A DNA stretch of 64,000 nt from Inga oerstediana (lineage: Eukaryota > Streptophyta > Magnoliopsida > Fabales > Fabaceae). This document shows positions 11,501 to 22,901 of this stretch, in pieces. The notes under the pieces are model-generated. The model saw only the letters and a list, made by a program, of their open reading frames with translations. It was not told the origin of the DNA and searched no databases. A program made the translations under genes and the position numbers. The stretch lies in assembly GCA_963210345.1 (NCBI GenBank), contig OY723408.1, forward strand, positions 41,209,666 through 41,273,665, read 5' to 3'. The first letter of the stretch is position 1; each line of letters starts with the position of its first letter.

Positions 11501-14500
11501 TCTGTAACATTTTTTCCTTTCTTTATCTCCAACCTCTAACATACCTGTATGTCTCCTAACATGTCAAGTGAGAAATTTAGAACCAACAACATCCTTTCTC
11601 TAGTCCAAGTAATCCTCCTCTTTTTGCACTAGGTAGTTTATTCAAACTGAGAATCTTATTTAATTCATTTCCTAAATTTAATCCGCAGGCATTTTGATGT
11701 ATTAATCTTCAACTTCAAGCCTATCCAAAACATCAAACTGTATAAGAATATTCCTCTTTTCCCCAACACTCCCTATTTTCAATGAAAAAAACCCACACTT
11801 CAGCTTCCTCATAAACTAAGACCTCTTTACTCCAAACCTGTGACAGAACACTCTTCCCACTAGGTTAAGAAGAATGGCGCTAATCCACTTGTTCTAAACC
11901 AGAAATGGAGTCAGATCCCACTTCAACCAGCCAGATCTAAGGGGAGGGATATGAAAAAACAGGACATAGAAGAGTCTCTTTAATCAATCTGGGGAAAAAA
12001 TCCTCCCACACGAAGTAACCTATCTTATCAAATGCAAGATATCTTCATACTTCATATATTAATAATCCTAGTGAATTGCGTCTTGGCAGTCTGTTTTTGT
12101 TTCCCAGGGGGCTTACGGACATTCTGTAAAAGACAAGTTGGGATACAGTACCCCTAGACTTTGCATGGGTGAGTGTGATGCATTGTTTTCCTCCCAATTA
12201 ATCACCCAAAAAAAAAAAAGTTAGTCACATATGAAAGAAGGCATCACTTGTAAATCACAATCTCAAATAAAATAACCAAAACGTCTCATACCAACAGCAT
12301 TTGAGAAAGGGTGTTCTTGCAACTTCATTTCTCTCACAGATTTACCTAACAGTTAAAAATTAAGTTTGGCATGGAAAGTTTGTGTCTTGGACTCTCGGTT
12401 GTCCCTCTCACTCCCTCAATGACTCAAGTGAGTGAACTTTTCCTAGGGCATCTGACCCTTGTTAGAGCTGGATGAGAGAACAGGCAAAGGAAGAAGACCA
12501 AATCTAAGATCACCACTATTGCATTCACACCCAAAGATACACCATCACCGCAACCATGTTCTTCAAAGTTTCTAAGCCATCAACCTAGAGCTCCATCACT
12601 TTCCTTCCTAATTTTATCCTCTTTTTCCACTTGAAAACACTCATTTGCAATCTATTTTATGAGCACGCATTCCTCTACCAAAATAACTGCAACTCATTTT
12701 CACAGGTTACAGTGAATGGTCACAGTTTGATCTTCAATAATAGACAGGAATCATAGAATAATTATGATAATTTAATGCCAATTACATAACAACATGCAAT
12801 TTTCATGCAAAATCATTCAAGACACAAGTAATTTTGACAGGAAGCTACTTACTAAACCACCGGATAAACCATGTGGAGTATATGATTGTAAGGAATCATG
12901 CAAGACATGCAAACACGCACATAAATACCTGTCCCCCTGGCATCAATGTCTCTACAATAGCACCGACCAAAGGCTTCTGCAAAACTCGCCTTTTATGATG
13001 TCTCTTCTTGAAATGTGGGTCTGGGCACTGCATTTATGGAGTAAGATCATAAGATTGCAATTAAAAAGAGTTTCAAGTTAAGTTCTTAACCAAAATATTT
13101 TGGACAAAAGCCTTCTAGTTGATCCTAGGGTGAGGAGACACTCACCAAAATCGAAACAAACAACAATGGCCCAGGATATGATGTAACCAGATGCTTGAAG
13201 GAAATCGTGGCATTTGCAAACAAGAAATGACTGCATTTTAGGCAAACACTCAATTACTCAAAAGTTAGGCGTCTCCTTTGGTAAAATTACCATTAAAAAC
13301 TAAGTTGTGGCTGGTACATGTTATTAAGAGCCAGATCTTTTACCCATACCTCAGCACGCTTGACCAACTGCACATGAATGGAATAAAATATAATACCATA
13401 TATTTGAAGCTAAAGGTTATTAAAAACAAAAAATTTCCTAACCTTTTGCTTTATTTCCAGCCCCAGATAATTTCCTACTCCAGGATTTCGTTTAGCGAGC
13501 CATAAAAGAAGCCTGCCACTACCTGAGAATACATACAAATTTTAGATGCACAGGAACAACAGTGGAAACAATTTGCCTTCCAAGTACTGACATAATAATT
13601 TGACTACCGGTAAAAAAATTGAAATTGCTTATGATGAGAAGAAAATTAACAAAATGATGTACATCTAGTCCAATATATCAGAAAAGGGAACGCCTACTTT
13701 ATTATCTATCATACATGCTTTTAGATGACACGGATATCGGTCCCCAACTTACTAAGAATCACTTCTAAATACTAATAATTTGTAAGGACAGATACTACCA
13801 GCAGATTTTATCACAGAAGCAAACAAGTTACCACATCCAATGTCGACCATGAGTGGTAATGTTGGGTCACTGAAGACTTGGTTCCAGTCAGGAGGTTGCG
13901 TGGGTACCTATCAAGAAATAGAAACATTAAAAACCTGAATCCCATACCAAGGAAATAAAGTAAGAATCCGGTTAAATTCCTATGATATGGGGCCAATCTC
14001 AATAGAATTATTGGAGGGTCTCAATAGCATGCATCTTGTAGTAATTGAAACTAAGAAGTTGCCAATTGAGTTGGGTTCTGTGACCATTCAGCCAAGGATG
14101 ACTAGCAGTTTTCCTCATACATGTTGAATAGTCAAATTCTAATTGAAATAAACTTTTTAGGTTAAATAAATGGGATTCAAAAGCAGTCAACAAGAGAATA
14201 TGATTTGCAATCTTGAATTTCAAATTAAAAAAAAAAAAATCAAGAATCTTCAATATTCCTTATTCATTCAGATACAAGACTCTTGCAATCCCCCAATTTG
14301 AAGTCCTAAGTCATGCAGCTACAGGGTTCAACAATTCATGTAAAACTCTTTATAGTGGGTGCTTGTGCGTGTGTTACATACATATATGTGTGATAGGTTT
14401 ACTGGGTCATTTAGGTTGACACTATAAACCTTTACATTCAATTTATTATTCCAATATCTCAACACCTAATATGAAAAAATGCTAATAAAACAATTTATTG

Positions 14501-15103
14501 ACTTTTAATCTCATTTTGTACTTTTTAAAATCTGAGTTGGTAAACTTGTTGGTGGCACTAACAAGAAAATAAAAAATGCCGATAGAATCAGTCAAAATTA
14601 TAATGGAATGGATTGCTAGAGTTTACAAAGGAACATACAGAGAAAGAGGAACTTAGGGGATTGACATGTTGTCTGATTCTCATATGACCCAAGTCCTGCG
14701 TTGAATTTATACAGTAAAACAACAGAATATTAACCCTTAAGTCATAAATAAAAAAAAGAAAAAGAATCAAACAAAAACCCTTCTGAACTCGGCAAAATTA
14801 AGCTCAAGCTAAAATTACCAACTTGTACGAAAGATTAAGATCTGCATACTCCAACGCTACCAGCTCGGGGCTACTCAAATGCACTTTATTCGAGTGCTTT
14901 TCTGCTACTTCAGCAACAGGAACGTCTCTGCTGCTACAGTAACCGTGCGAATGATAACGAAGCGAAGACGGAGGATGAAGAGAAAGTGAAGTTTGTAGTA
15001 TTAGCGACGAAAGAGCGACCCTCGCAGCCCTATGCGGCAACGAAGTACCTGCGCTACAATGGGTAGTGTAATTGTGTAGCTGTAACAAACGGGATGAAGC
15101 CAT
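8542..15103 (-). CDS. trmB: tRNA (guanine-N7-)-methyltransferase, organelle-type, 8 exons
   Basis: This is a spliced gene for the SAM-dependent enzyme that makes m7G in tRNA (usually position 46). Exons: 15103-14819, 14695-14639, 13907-13832, 13522-13443, 13367-13318, 13230-13146, 13027-12929 and 8766-8542; every junction is GT-AG and the phases join to 318 codons plus TAA. Residues 1-65 are Ser/Arg/Leu-rich, a probable chloroplast or mitochondrial transit peptide. IRQHVNPLSSSFS follows near residue 101. The SAM-binding loop DIGCGSGR and LGLEI lie near 135-160, CPDPHFKKRHHKRR near 212-225, and the closing TEREVHAELEG near 295. These blocks match plant TrmB homologues from recall of the family. 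The ATG is chosen because it opens the transit peptide. All key motifs are intact, so it is probably functional. Intron 7 is 4162 bp because of transposons. Confidence 0.93.
8835..10566 (-). mobile_element. Small complete LTR retroelement in intron 7
   Basis: Two direct repeats, 8835-9281 (447 bp) and 10135-10566 (432 bp), flank an 853-bp interior. In minus orientation each LTR starts TGATAGAGTC and ends in ...ACA. Just inside the upstream (right) LTR is TGGTATCAGAGCC (RC of 10121-10133), the initiator-Met tRNA primer site; just before the downstream LTR is a purine tract AAGGAGGGGATAA. At about 1.7 kb it is close in size to TRIM/SMART elements but holds one long ORF. The LTRs differ mainly by a deletion of about 20 bp near 9060. 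GCTTG follows the right LTR, but I find no matching duplicate at the left end, so the left boundary may have changed. Confidence 0.85.
9312..10133 (-). CDS. Hypothetical 273-aa ORF of the small LTR element
   Basis: A single open frame fills nearly the whole interior of the small LTR element. Its ATG lies in the primer binding site (ATGGTATCAGAGCC reads M-V-S-E) and its stop is 30 bases from the downstream LTR. The product starts MVSEPFDPVTN, is rich in Ser/Thr/Lys in the middle, and has a hydrophobic C-terminal third. I see no zinc knuckle, protease DTG, integrase or reverse transcriptase motif. Another frame in the last 130 bases also reads protein-like (LDRLVSYVLHLARPTLVLEV), hinting at an old frameshift near 9455. 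It may be a decayed gag or captured sequence; function unknown. Confidence 0.4.
   Translation of the reverse strand: MVSEPFDPVTNPSASFPSSFPSYISSTFYKSLQASYIISRLDTINAKLGLKTQVSNSQTQQSSTTPTIREKSSDIGLGVRKHVRIHKYRSKKPSHSRLTLSGYLANNDARDSKPIHPKFSYPINSPTMSSDITKARSQSYSSDHLTLDEDSTATSIRAASVSLRPPLPVTTNMTLSSGPLTVESECQNHILGKSSSPVKLQETLIHPFDMILMDCGSMDHFFLTDWCLMCYILLGLPLFLKSHLELLIHLILPSYHCCLNLQTYKEDNFFVLP
10657..10980. mobile_element. Stowaway-like MITE with doubled right terminus
   Basis: The left end is TA-CTGTCCGTGTTCCTTTTTATA and the far right end, reversed, is TA-CTCCCTCCGGTCTTTTTTATA, both followed by GATACTA. The TA duplicates are 10655-10656 and 10981-10982. A second right terminus (GTATCTTATAAAAAGG then AACAGGG-TA, ending 10939) lies 41 bases inside, so the right end is duplicated in tandem. 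It lies in intron 7 of the methyltransferase gene and has no coding capacity. Confidence 0.65.
10983..12928. other. Remainder of intron 7
   Basis: No exon or gene is recognisable here. A segment at about 12080-12218 that ends in an A12 run (12207-12218) after TTAATCACCC could be the 3' tail of an old retroposon; I could not match it to a family. Otherwise the sequence is ordinary AT-rich intron. Confidence 0.35.
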
Positions 15104-15303
15104 TAGCTATCGGTACTACCATTGAAACTCTCGAGTCTGGTCTTCGTTCATCCAGAAAATTTTCCATTCGAACTATTTGAACAAATATTTTTGGGACAAA
15201 TTTAACTTAGCTGCTTTCATTTTTGGGCCTTCGCCCATCTTGCCCAAAATGTAAGTAAGAAAAAAAAAGCAAACAAAAACGGAAAGAAGTGATCTTTCAG
15301 CCC
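15104..15303 (-). promoter_or_regulatory. Promoter and 5' leader of the methyltransferase gene
   Basis: Only 200 bases separate the ATG from the MULE target duplication. On the gene's strand this stretch contains TTGGGCAAGATGGGCGAAGG and GGCCCAAAAATG near 15224-15250. These are TGGGC/GGCCCA words like the site II motifs of many plant housekeeping and organelle-protein genes. I see no clear TATA box. The role is inferred from position and motif only. Confidence 0.45.
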
Positions 15304-15312
15304 AAATTACCA

Positions 15313-16320
15313 GGACCTCACTTCTCTCCTTTGCCAAAGCCATCCGCTTGGAGCTGGTAATATGGGTTTTAATCGTGGGTCAAATCCATCTAACCCAGAA
15401 AAATGGTCGATTTGGGTTCTGCAAAAGTGAGACTATTTTTATGATGTTCTTTTTAGCCCAAACCCATATGAGCTCAACCCGCGGTTGGTTAGACCACCAG
15501 GTTGGCAGGTTGAACTATTCTTATTTATTTTATTTTTTTAAAAAAAATTGTAACTTCTCTGAGTGTATTGTGTACATTAATAACATTAATGTCAACTAAT
15601 TATTTATTGTATTGAATGTTAATGATAACTTTTGGATTTATATTTATTTTGTAATATATGGACTTGTAATCAATGTTTAATTTATAATATTTAAAACTTT
15701 GAATTTGATGTTTTATTATCACTTTATGATTTTGTAATGTATTTTAAATTTTTTTATAGTGTTTGTAGAAAACAATTTCAGTATGATGTTTAAAAAAAAG
15801 TTTGAAAAACACAGAACAAAAAAATTTTATATATTACAAAAAGAAAAATAATATGAGTTGGCTGGGCTAACCCGCCAACCCAAAAGTTATAGGTTGAGTT
15901 GGTTAAATATCGACCCATATTAATGCAGTTCTTTTTAACCAAAATCCATAAAGTCTAAACCTGTAACGGTTAGCTTGAATCCAATGGTGCGGCCTATATT
16001 ACTAGCTCTACATCTGCTACCAGTCCGCTACCATAAAAACGACAATGTTTCACCTTAAAATGGACAGAGAATGCTTGGGTCAGTGAAACGGAAAACTGAA
16101 GAGGTAGAATGTGTTGTGATACTCTCATAAGTAAATGGCAGGTGTTTCGGTGGGTCACCTAACAAATTAAAAAATAAAATATTTAATCCTCCCTAGTTTT
16201 TAAGTCAACTTTTTTTAATAAAAATTAAGGATGAATTGATGAAGTATACGCTATAAATTTTTTATAAATATTTGTGTTTTAATTTATAATATATTTTAAT
16301 AAAAATTTAAAAATAATTAC
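15313..16320 (+). repeat. MULE left terminal inverted repeat (hAT-split)
   Basis: This left arm pairs with 24190-24532. It is interrupted by the hAT-like MITE at 15349-16010: the arm reads ...GCCATCCGCT, then the MITE, then ACCAGTCCGCTACCAT..., which matches the uninterrupted right arm GCTGGTCCGCTACCAT read in reverse. Similarity fades at about 16320, where the LINE 5' region begins. Confidence 0.8.
15349..16010. mobile_element. hAT-like MITE
   Basis: The terminal inverted repeats are TGGAGCTGGTAATATGGG at the left and, reversed, TAGAGCTAGTAATATAGG at the right. An 8-bp target duplication flanks them: CATCCGCT (15341-15348) and CATCTGCT (16011-16018), one mismatch. The 8-bp duplication and the GGGTT/AACCC-rich interior fit hAT. 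The 662-bp length with no transposase frame makes it non-autonomous. Confidence 0.82.
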
Positions 16321-16405
16321 TACTTGTGATCCTCAAAACAAGGCATAGTTGACTTCTTTTGGAGAGTAATGACAGAAAGATAAGAAAGAAATTAAAAAGG
16401 AAATT

Positions 16406-18356
16406 ATGGGTGAGCGAGAGAGAGAAAGGAGTCGAGAACGAGTGCCTCCGGCGCCGACGATGGAGGAGCGTGATGCTCTGGATCGTAGTAGGAAGAAGAT
16501 TAGTCCAGGTGTTGGTGGCTTCACAGGAGGCTATCAAATGGTTTCCAGGGACGAAGAATGGATGCATGACGCGGAGAAGGAAGACCATGGTATTGGAGAG
16601 AATAACACCGACGAAAATGAGAAGGTAATAGGGACCCATGCAGAGCATAAATGGAGGTCTTTCAAGGAAGCAGTACTACAGGATCGGTGTGATACAGAAG
16701 AGGAGGAAGACTGGTGGAGTGGGGATGGGTGGAAGGATCGTATTAAGGTCGAGATGACAGCTTTGGGTCCAAATGTGATCTTCTCGCTGGAAGAAAGGGA
16801 TAGGTTGGCTAAGCAGTGGCATAGTTCACTGATAGTAAAGCTGCTGGGGCGTATGGTAGAACCTATTTATTTTGCAACAAAAATTCAACAGTTCTGGGCT
16901 AAGAACGGGGATGTTGAGCCAATCGATGTGGGTGCTGGTTTCTTCGTGGTGAAATTCAACGATAGAAGAGATTATGATCTTGCACTCACCAGAGGTCCAT
17001 GGCTACTATTTGACCACTATATTTCGGTGCAACCGTGGAAACAAGACTTTGACCCTGATGAAGCGGTGGTGACCAAGATTGCTGCGTGGATTCGGTTTGC
17101 TAAGCTTCCTTTAGATTACTATGATAAAGGAGCGTTATTTGTTTTAGGTTCACAGATTGGAAAGTGATTAAAGTTGATGTGGCCACGCTGAAGAGGAAGA
17201 AAGGAAGGTTTGCTCGCCTTTGCGTAGAATTGAATCTTGCTGCACCATTGAGGCCTTTCATATTGATCAATGGCAGAGTCACCCGTGTTCAGTACGAAGG
17301 TATACATCTCATTTGTTTTAAATGCGGGAGGTATGGTCATGACGCAGATCATTGTCCACATAAAAAGAGACTGATTCCCAGGCTACTGAGTTGGGTGTGG
17401 AATGTGAGTCCGGAGAGAAAGCTGGGAACACTGAAGCAAGCCAGGAGTCTTCGGTTGGGGTTGGAGGCAGGAATGAAACTGGGAATGGAGCGAGTAGTGG
17501 GACTAAGGCTATGGAAGGAGTGGGCTTTGATAATTGGACCTTAGTCCAGCGAACAAGAAGACAGCGCCGGCCGAACGGTTCTGCTGGTTTAGTGGGACAG
17601 CGTGAAGATCGACCACGCGCTGCTTTGGGTGATCGGAGACAAGCTGTTTCGGACAGGCGAGGTGCACGTTTTCAGGCGTTGAGTAAGGAAGAAATGGTGA
17701 GTGATTATCGAAAGTCAAGGAATTTGGTGGAAAGGGAGCCTTTGAAGGAAATAACGAATCAGGATGTAGCTGTGGAGGAAAGTAAGGCGAAAATGGTGGA
17801 GAAAAAGGCGCCATTATCCAGTCTTGCCAATGATGTCCAGAGTCAAAGTGTGAGTGGGACCAACCAAGCGAAAGTGCGCATATCACCGCTGGAGATAAAG
17901 GAAACATCTAACAAAATGGAGGAAACAGCTCATATGGGCATATCACCGATGGATATAAAGGAAAAAGCTAATAAAAAGGAGGGACCAACTAATATGGGTG
18001 TTATCATGGAGGCTAAAACGCGGCTAGGATTGGTGAAGAGCAACAACATGGAATTGAGTATGAGTGGGGCCAAGACCGATGAGCTAGTTAATCTTGGGTC
18101 AGTGTCCACTAAGCCTATAATTCAGAATAGAAGTATGATGCAAGTTGTTGATATAGCAATGAAGACTCGAGAGAAGGAGCAAGGGAATATGAACAAAAAG
18201 AAAGGGAAGAATGAGTCTAATGTGGGGGCTACAAATAAATGGGATCCTGGAGAAGGCAGTAACGCACAGTTCTGTGTACGCCAGAATCCTATCTTGGATG
18301 ATTTGGGTGATACAGAGATGAGTGATGTGGTGAAGTCCAGCGTTAAGAAGCAGTAG
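16406..18356 (+). pseudogene. LINE ORF1: DUF4283 plus CCHC zinc knuckle protein, frameshifted
   Basis: ORF1 of plant L1 LINEs encodes an RNA-binding protein that coats the element RNA. The first frame (16406-17167) starts MGERERERSRE and carries a DUF4283 domain at about residues 120-250 (EERDRLAKQWHSSLIVKLLG, WAKNGDVEPIDVGAGFF, RGPWLLFDHYISVQPW). A one-base loss near 17163 shifts the frame; the next piece (17164-17370) has ICFKCGRYGHDADHCP, a CX2CX4HX4C knuckle. A second one-base change in an A-run near 17355 shifts to the frame ending at 18356, a charged, low-complexity tail with a roughly 60-base internal repeat (17880-17990). The three pieces together give about 650 codons, a usual ORF1 size. 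Confidence 0.88.
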
Positions 18357-18387
18357 CTTGGGGCCTAAAATTCTTACAATTTTTTTT

Positions 18388-19445
18388 ATGGATTATAATA
18401 TATTAATTTGGAATTCTCGGGGTACTGGGCGCAAGTTTTTTGCAGGGTTGATTTCTGAGTTAAAGCGGATATATCAATTTGATTTTTTAGCTCTCCTTGA
18501 ACCAAGGCAGAAGGGAGAGAAGGCAGGAGTGCTTAGTAGACGCTTGGGCATGGAGAATGTGGAGGTAGTCGAGGCGAATGGGTTCAGTGGTGGAATATGG
18601 TGTTTTTGGAAAAATAATGTTGATTTCAAGGTTACTTTTAAAGATTCACAGGTTCTTCATGGGGTCTTTAATGAAGGAAAGAATTCGAGATGGGATTTAT
18701 CGGTAGTGTATGGACACCCAAACTACTTGAAGCGTAGAGATCTATGGAGGCAGCTCATTTAATCCGGGTGAGTGGTGTGACGAAGTGGTGTGTGGGGGGT
18801 GATTTTAATGCAACTTTACGGGATGCAGATAGAAGGTCTGTATCAAAAGCACCAGGTCGCCATGATAATTTATTTGCTAAATGGTTGAGGGAAAGTGAGA
18901 TGGAAGAAATGGGTTTTCAAGGACCAGAATTCACCTGGAGGAGGAATGGATCGGCAAGCAGAATTGATAGGGTTATAGCAACGAAGCAATGGTTCGATAT
19001 GTTTCCCAACGTATCTTTGTTGCATCTTCCACAATACAAGTCTGATCATTGTCCGCTTCTAATAAGATGGGTGAGAGGACCTAGATGTAAGCAACGGAAG
19101 CCATTCCGTTTCTTTGCGCCCTGGGTTACAGATGAGTCCTTTTCTTCTGTGGTGGAGAATTCGTGGAGGTTATCTAGATCTTGGGAGGAAAATATTGCTG
19201 GGTTTAAAGCGGAGGTCACAGAATGGAATAAGAAGAGTTTTGGGAATATTAATCACAGGAAAGCTCATTTGCTTCATAAATTGGAAAAGTTAAATGAAGG
19301 ACCAGAAGGGGATAATAAAAGGAAGTTAGTGTGGGAAGAGCTAGAACAGTGTTTGGTTCAGGAGGAATTAATGTGGTTGCAGTGTTCCCGATGTAACTGG
19401 TATACTCAGGGGGATAAAAATACGAAGTATTACAGTTACGAATAG
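18388..19445 (+). pseudogene. LINE ORF2, endonuclease part, frameshifted
   Basis: This is the apurinic-like endonuclease that nicks target DNA for LINE integration. The ATG at 18388 opens MDYNILIWNSRGTGRKF; the frame shows the WNxRG and LLEPR blocks and stops at 18762. The frame 18744-19445 resumes with CVGGDFNATL, SRIDRVIATKQW and YKSDHCPLLI, the GDFN, RxDR and SDH motifs of the family. A frameshift near 18750 and a second near 19430 (after QGDKNTKYY) separate this part from the reverse transcriptase frame. All catalytic motifs are present, but the frame is broken. Confidence 0.9.
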
Positions 19446-22437
19446 TCGTCAAAGGAGAAAGCAAGTGGAAGCGCTTAAAAATGATGATGGGATATGGATA
19501 TATAGTGAGGAAGATCTTAAACGAGAAGGAACTACTTTTTTCCAGAATCTCTACACCGAGGAACAGAATCAGAGTGGAGAAGTTAATTTCGGTGGTACTT
19601 ATCCATTGATTTCTGTAAATTTGTTACAAATGATGGGCGCAATGGTTACGGAACAAGAAGTGAAACAAGCAATATTTAGTATGGGCCCTCTCAAAGCCCC
19701 TGGTCCAGATGGCTTGAATCCGCTGTTCTTTCAAAACCAATGGAATACTGTACGGGAGATGGTGGTGAAAATGGTTCAGGATATCTTTTGTAGGCCTAAT
19801 GAGGTTAGAAGGGTTAATGGGACTTATATCGTTTTGATCCCCAAGATTGAGATCCCCCAGTCCATTCGGGATTTTCGACCGATCAGTTTGTGTAACGTTA
19901 TCTATAAGGCTGTTACAAAAATCCTAGCCACCAGGATGAAGAGGGTTATGCCGCAAATTATTTCACCAAATTAGTGTAGTTTTGTGCCTGGAAGACATAG
20001 CTCTGATAATATTATCCTTGCCCAGGAAATTGTGCACTCGATGAATAAGACGAAGAAGAAACAGGGATTTATGGCTTTGAAAATTGATCTTGAGAAAGCG
20101 TATGATCGTGTGCGTTGGGATTTTGTGGTGGCACGGTTACATGAATTACAATTCCCATCTCAAATTATAGATTTAATAATTGCGTGCCTTACTACCCCTG
20201 AAATGCAGGTTATGTGGAATGGTAAGCCTGGACCAACGTTCAACCCGTCCCGAGGTGTTAGGTAAGGTGACCCTATATCTCCATACTTGTTTGTACTTGT
20301 TATGGAAAAATTGGCTCATCTTATTCAAGTGGAGGTGAACGCGATGAATTGGATTCCGTTTAGGTTAAAGAAGCATGGGGTGGCAATTTCCCACTTGTTC
20401 TTTGCTGATGATCTTTTTCTGTTTGCTGAGGCTTCTCTTGAGCAAGCAGCAATTATTAAAGCCTGCCTAGATGATTTCTGTGCTGCATCAGGAGAAAGAG
20501 TTAATAGAGCAAAGTCCAGGATTTTCTTCTCAAGGAACGTCTGCCATACCAGGAGAACAGAGATCAGCGCTTTTCTTGAATTTACACCGACTGTGGATCT
20601 TGGTAAATATTTGGGTATTCCTGTACATCATGACAGGGTGTCGAAGCATACCTACCAGTACCTAGTCAATAAGATGGAAGACCGTTTGAAGGGTTGGAAG
20701 GTGAATACTTTGTCAATGGCTGCCCGTCATACACTTGTCTCTTCAGTAGTTTCAACAATTCCCAGCTATGCCATGCAATCAGCATGGTTACCAGCAGCTA
20801 CCTGTGAAGAAATTGATAAGAAGTGTAGGGGTTTCCTGTGGGGAAGTTCTGGTATGAGTAGCAAGCCTTCAATGGTTAAATGAGATGAAGTATGTAAGCC
20901 AAAGGATGCAAGAGGCCTGGGTCTACGTCATGCTCGAAAACAGAACGAAGCCTTCATGATGAAGCTAGGGTGGGGTCTTGTGAAGCGACGGGATACATTA
21001 TGGGTGAAGTTTATGCGGGAAAAATATAAATGTGGGGAAGATATTTTGCCCGTCATAAATAATGCGAGGGATGGTTCTCAGGCATGGAAGGGGATAAGGC
21101 ATGTTTGGGAAAGGGTACAGCAAGGAGTGGGATGGCGGATTGGAAAGGGTGACTGTGTGCTCTTCTGGACAGACCCATGGCTTCCGCATTATGATAGTCT
21201 TGTGAATTATTGTGTTAGAGATATTCCGGATGACATGTTAGTGGATCCTGTATGTACATATGTAACCGCGTCAGGTGGGTGGGACTGGGCGAAGTTTGAT
21301 TCATTCTTACCTTACTCTGTGCTTGATGTCTTACGGAGGGTCATACCGTCTGCTCGAGGAACTGAGGAGGATATACCCATATGGCGGATCTCGAATAGTG
21401 GGGAGTTTACTATCAAGTCAGCATATGGACTAGTGGCCGGGGAGCAGCCTTCACCTAATCGTGGGTTATGGCGAAGAATATGGAAATTGCGCACTCCACA
21501 AAGATGCAAAACTTTTCTGTGGATGGCAGCTCGCGGGAGATTGATGACAAATTCATGGAGAGCAGTGTGTGGAATGCAAGTACAGCAGGATTGTTTTTTG
21601 TGTGCAGGGGTGTCTGAGAGTGTGTTACATATACTTCGAGATTGTCGTATCGCAAGAGGTTGTTGGGCGAGGATTTTAGATTCTCCCGCGCAGAGTACTA
21701 AGTTTTTTGAGTTTATGGATATAAACTCCTGGATAAGATGGAATTTATTACAGAGAAAAGACTATGAAGGGGTGAGTTGGCAGGTATGGTTTGCAATTTT
21801 TTGTAGGCAGCTATGGCTAAATAGAAACCCTGGAGTATTTCAAGGTCAGACCTCGGGTGCTAATCAGTTGATAGCTCAAGTCCTAGCTCAGACAAGATGG
21901 GCTGATGTGACGCTATGTAAGTCTTCTTTTGAGACAAGAGTAACTATATCATGGAAACCTCCATATGTTGGTTGGGTCAAAGTTAATGTGGACGGCGCAT
22001 GTAGTTCGGGAGGCGATCGTGCGGGGTGTGGAGGGATTGTGAGGGATCATGAGGGTAATTTGCTGACTGGGTTCATGTATGGCTTGGGTAGAGGATCTAG
22101 TCTTCATGCTGAGGTGTGGGCAGTAATGATAGGGCTTAAGATGGCTTGGGATTCGGGGAAACGGCGAATAGTGATAGAGTCGGACTGCTTGGAGGCTTTG
22201 GAGCTGATAATGGGTGGCTGAGAGGAAGATCACATGGAAGCTCAGTTACTCGGGGAGATTCATGATATGCTAGATAGAAGCTGGGATGAATCAATGGATT
22301 GGTGTGGACGAAAATCTAATCATGTGGCGGATATTTTAGCTAAGGAATCACTAGGTATATCTACAGGGCTTGTCTGGTTTCGTGAACCACCAAAGTGCAT
22401 TCGTTCTACGTTACTTTCAGATATAGGTGTCTCGTAG
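19431..22437 (+). pseudogene. LINE ORF2, reverse transcriptase, zf-RVT and RNase H, four stops
   Basis: One frame runs throughout. It has KAPGPDGLNPLFFQ and PKIEIPQSIRDFRPISLCNV (RT blocks 1-2), KIDLEKAYDRV and HLFFADDLFLF (the FADD catalytic motif) around 20080-20430, the zf-RVT region FTIKSAYGLV...WRRIWKLRTPQ at 21405-21650, and RNase H with VNVDGACSSGG, HAEVWA, IESDC and NHVADILAK (22000-22345). Stops fall at 19972 (TAG), 20263 (TAA), 20881 (TGA) and 22219 (TGA). By family comparison each replaces Gln or Trp and can be explained by one C-to-T change on one strand. The product would copy LINE RNA at the nicked target. Confidence 0.92.
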
Positions 22438-22526
22438 TTTTCTTTGTTGTTGTGTGTTTTCTTTCCTCTTTGTGTTGGATTGTTGATGTTATTTCTTAAA
22501 CTGTATGTCAATCAAAAAAAAAAAAA

Positions 22527-22867
22527 GCTTCATGAACACTAATGAGTCCTAAAAACTGAAATTAGGGCTGTCAAAATAGCCCACCAAAACTCAGCCAAAT
22601 CAATCATCATATACATCAAAATGATGCTCTTACTCACCTCTTGCTTCTTCTTGTGTTCTTTTCTTGATTTCTCAACTTTTATTCTTGCAAGATGGCTAAA
22701 AACTCCTCTTCTTCAAAAACAAAAATCATAGAAATGAAGCTAAGGAAGAGAGGAACAAGTTCATAAAGGGTATTTGAGCTAGAAAGGTCATTTTCCAAGT
22801 GAAAATTCAAGAAGAAGATCTTGCCTTCAAGTAGTCTTCTTTCCTTTGCTCTAGCTCACTTTCGTCC

Positions 22868-22901
<34 letters not shown>

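Larger units (their letters stand above)
16321..22526 (+). mobile_element. L1-type LINE retrotransposon, near full length but broken
   Basis: Order: short 5' leader, ORF1 (16406-18356), ORF2 with endonuclease (18388-19445), reverse transcriptase, zf-RVT and RNase H (to 22437), a 76-base 3' tail and an A13 tract (22514-22526). This is the classic plant L1 layout including the RVT_3 RNase H. I find no convincing target duplication, and the DNA after the A-tract is an LTR fragment. ORF1 has two frameshifts, the endonuclease part two, and four stops interrupt the reverse transcriptase/RNase H frame, so the copy is inactive. Confidence 0.92.

Noticed and set aside
12080..12218. A SINE or LINE 3' tail with A12
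   Set aside because: I could not recognise tRNA-like boxes or a LINE 3' end, and no target duplication was visible; noted only as a possibility within the intron.
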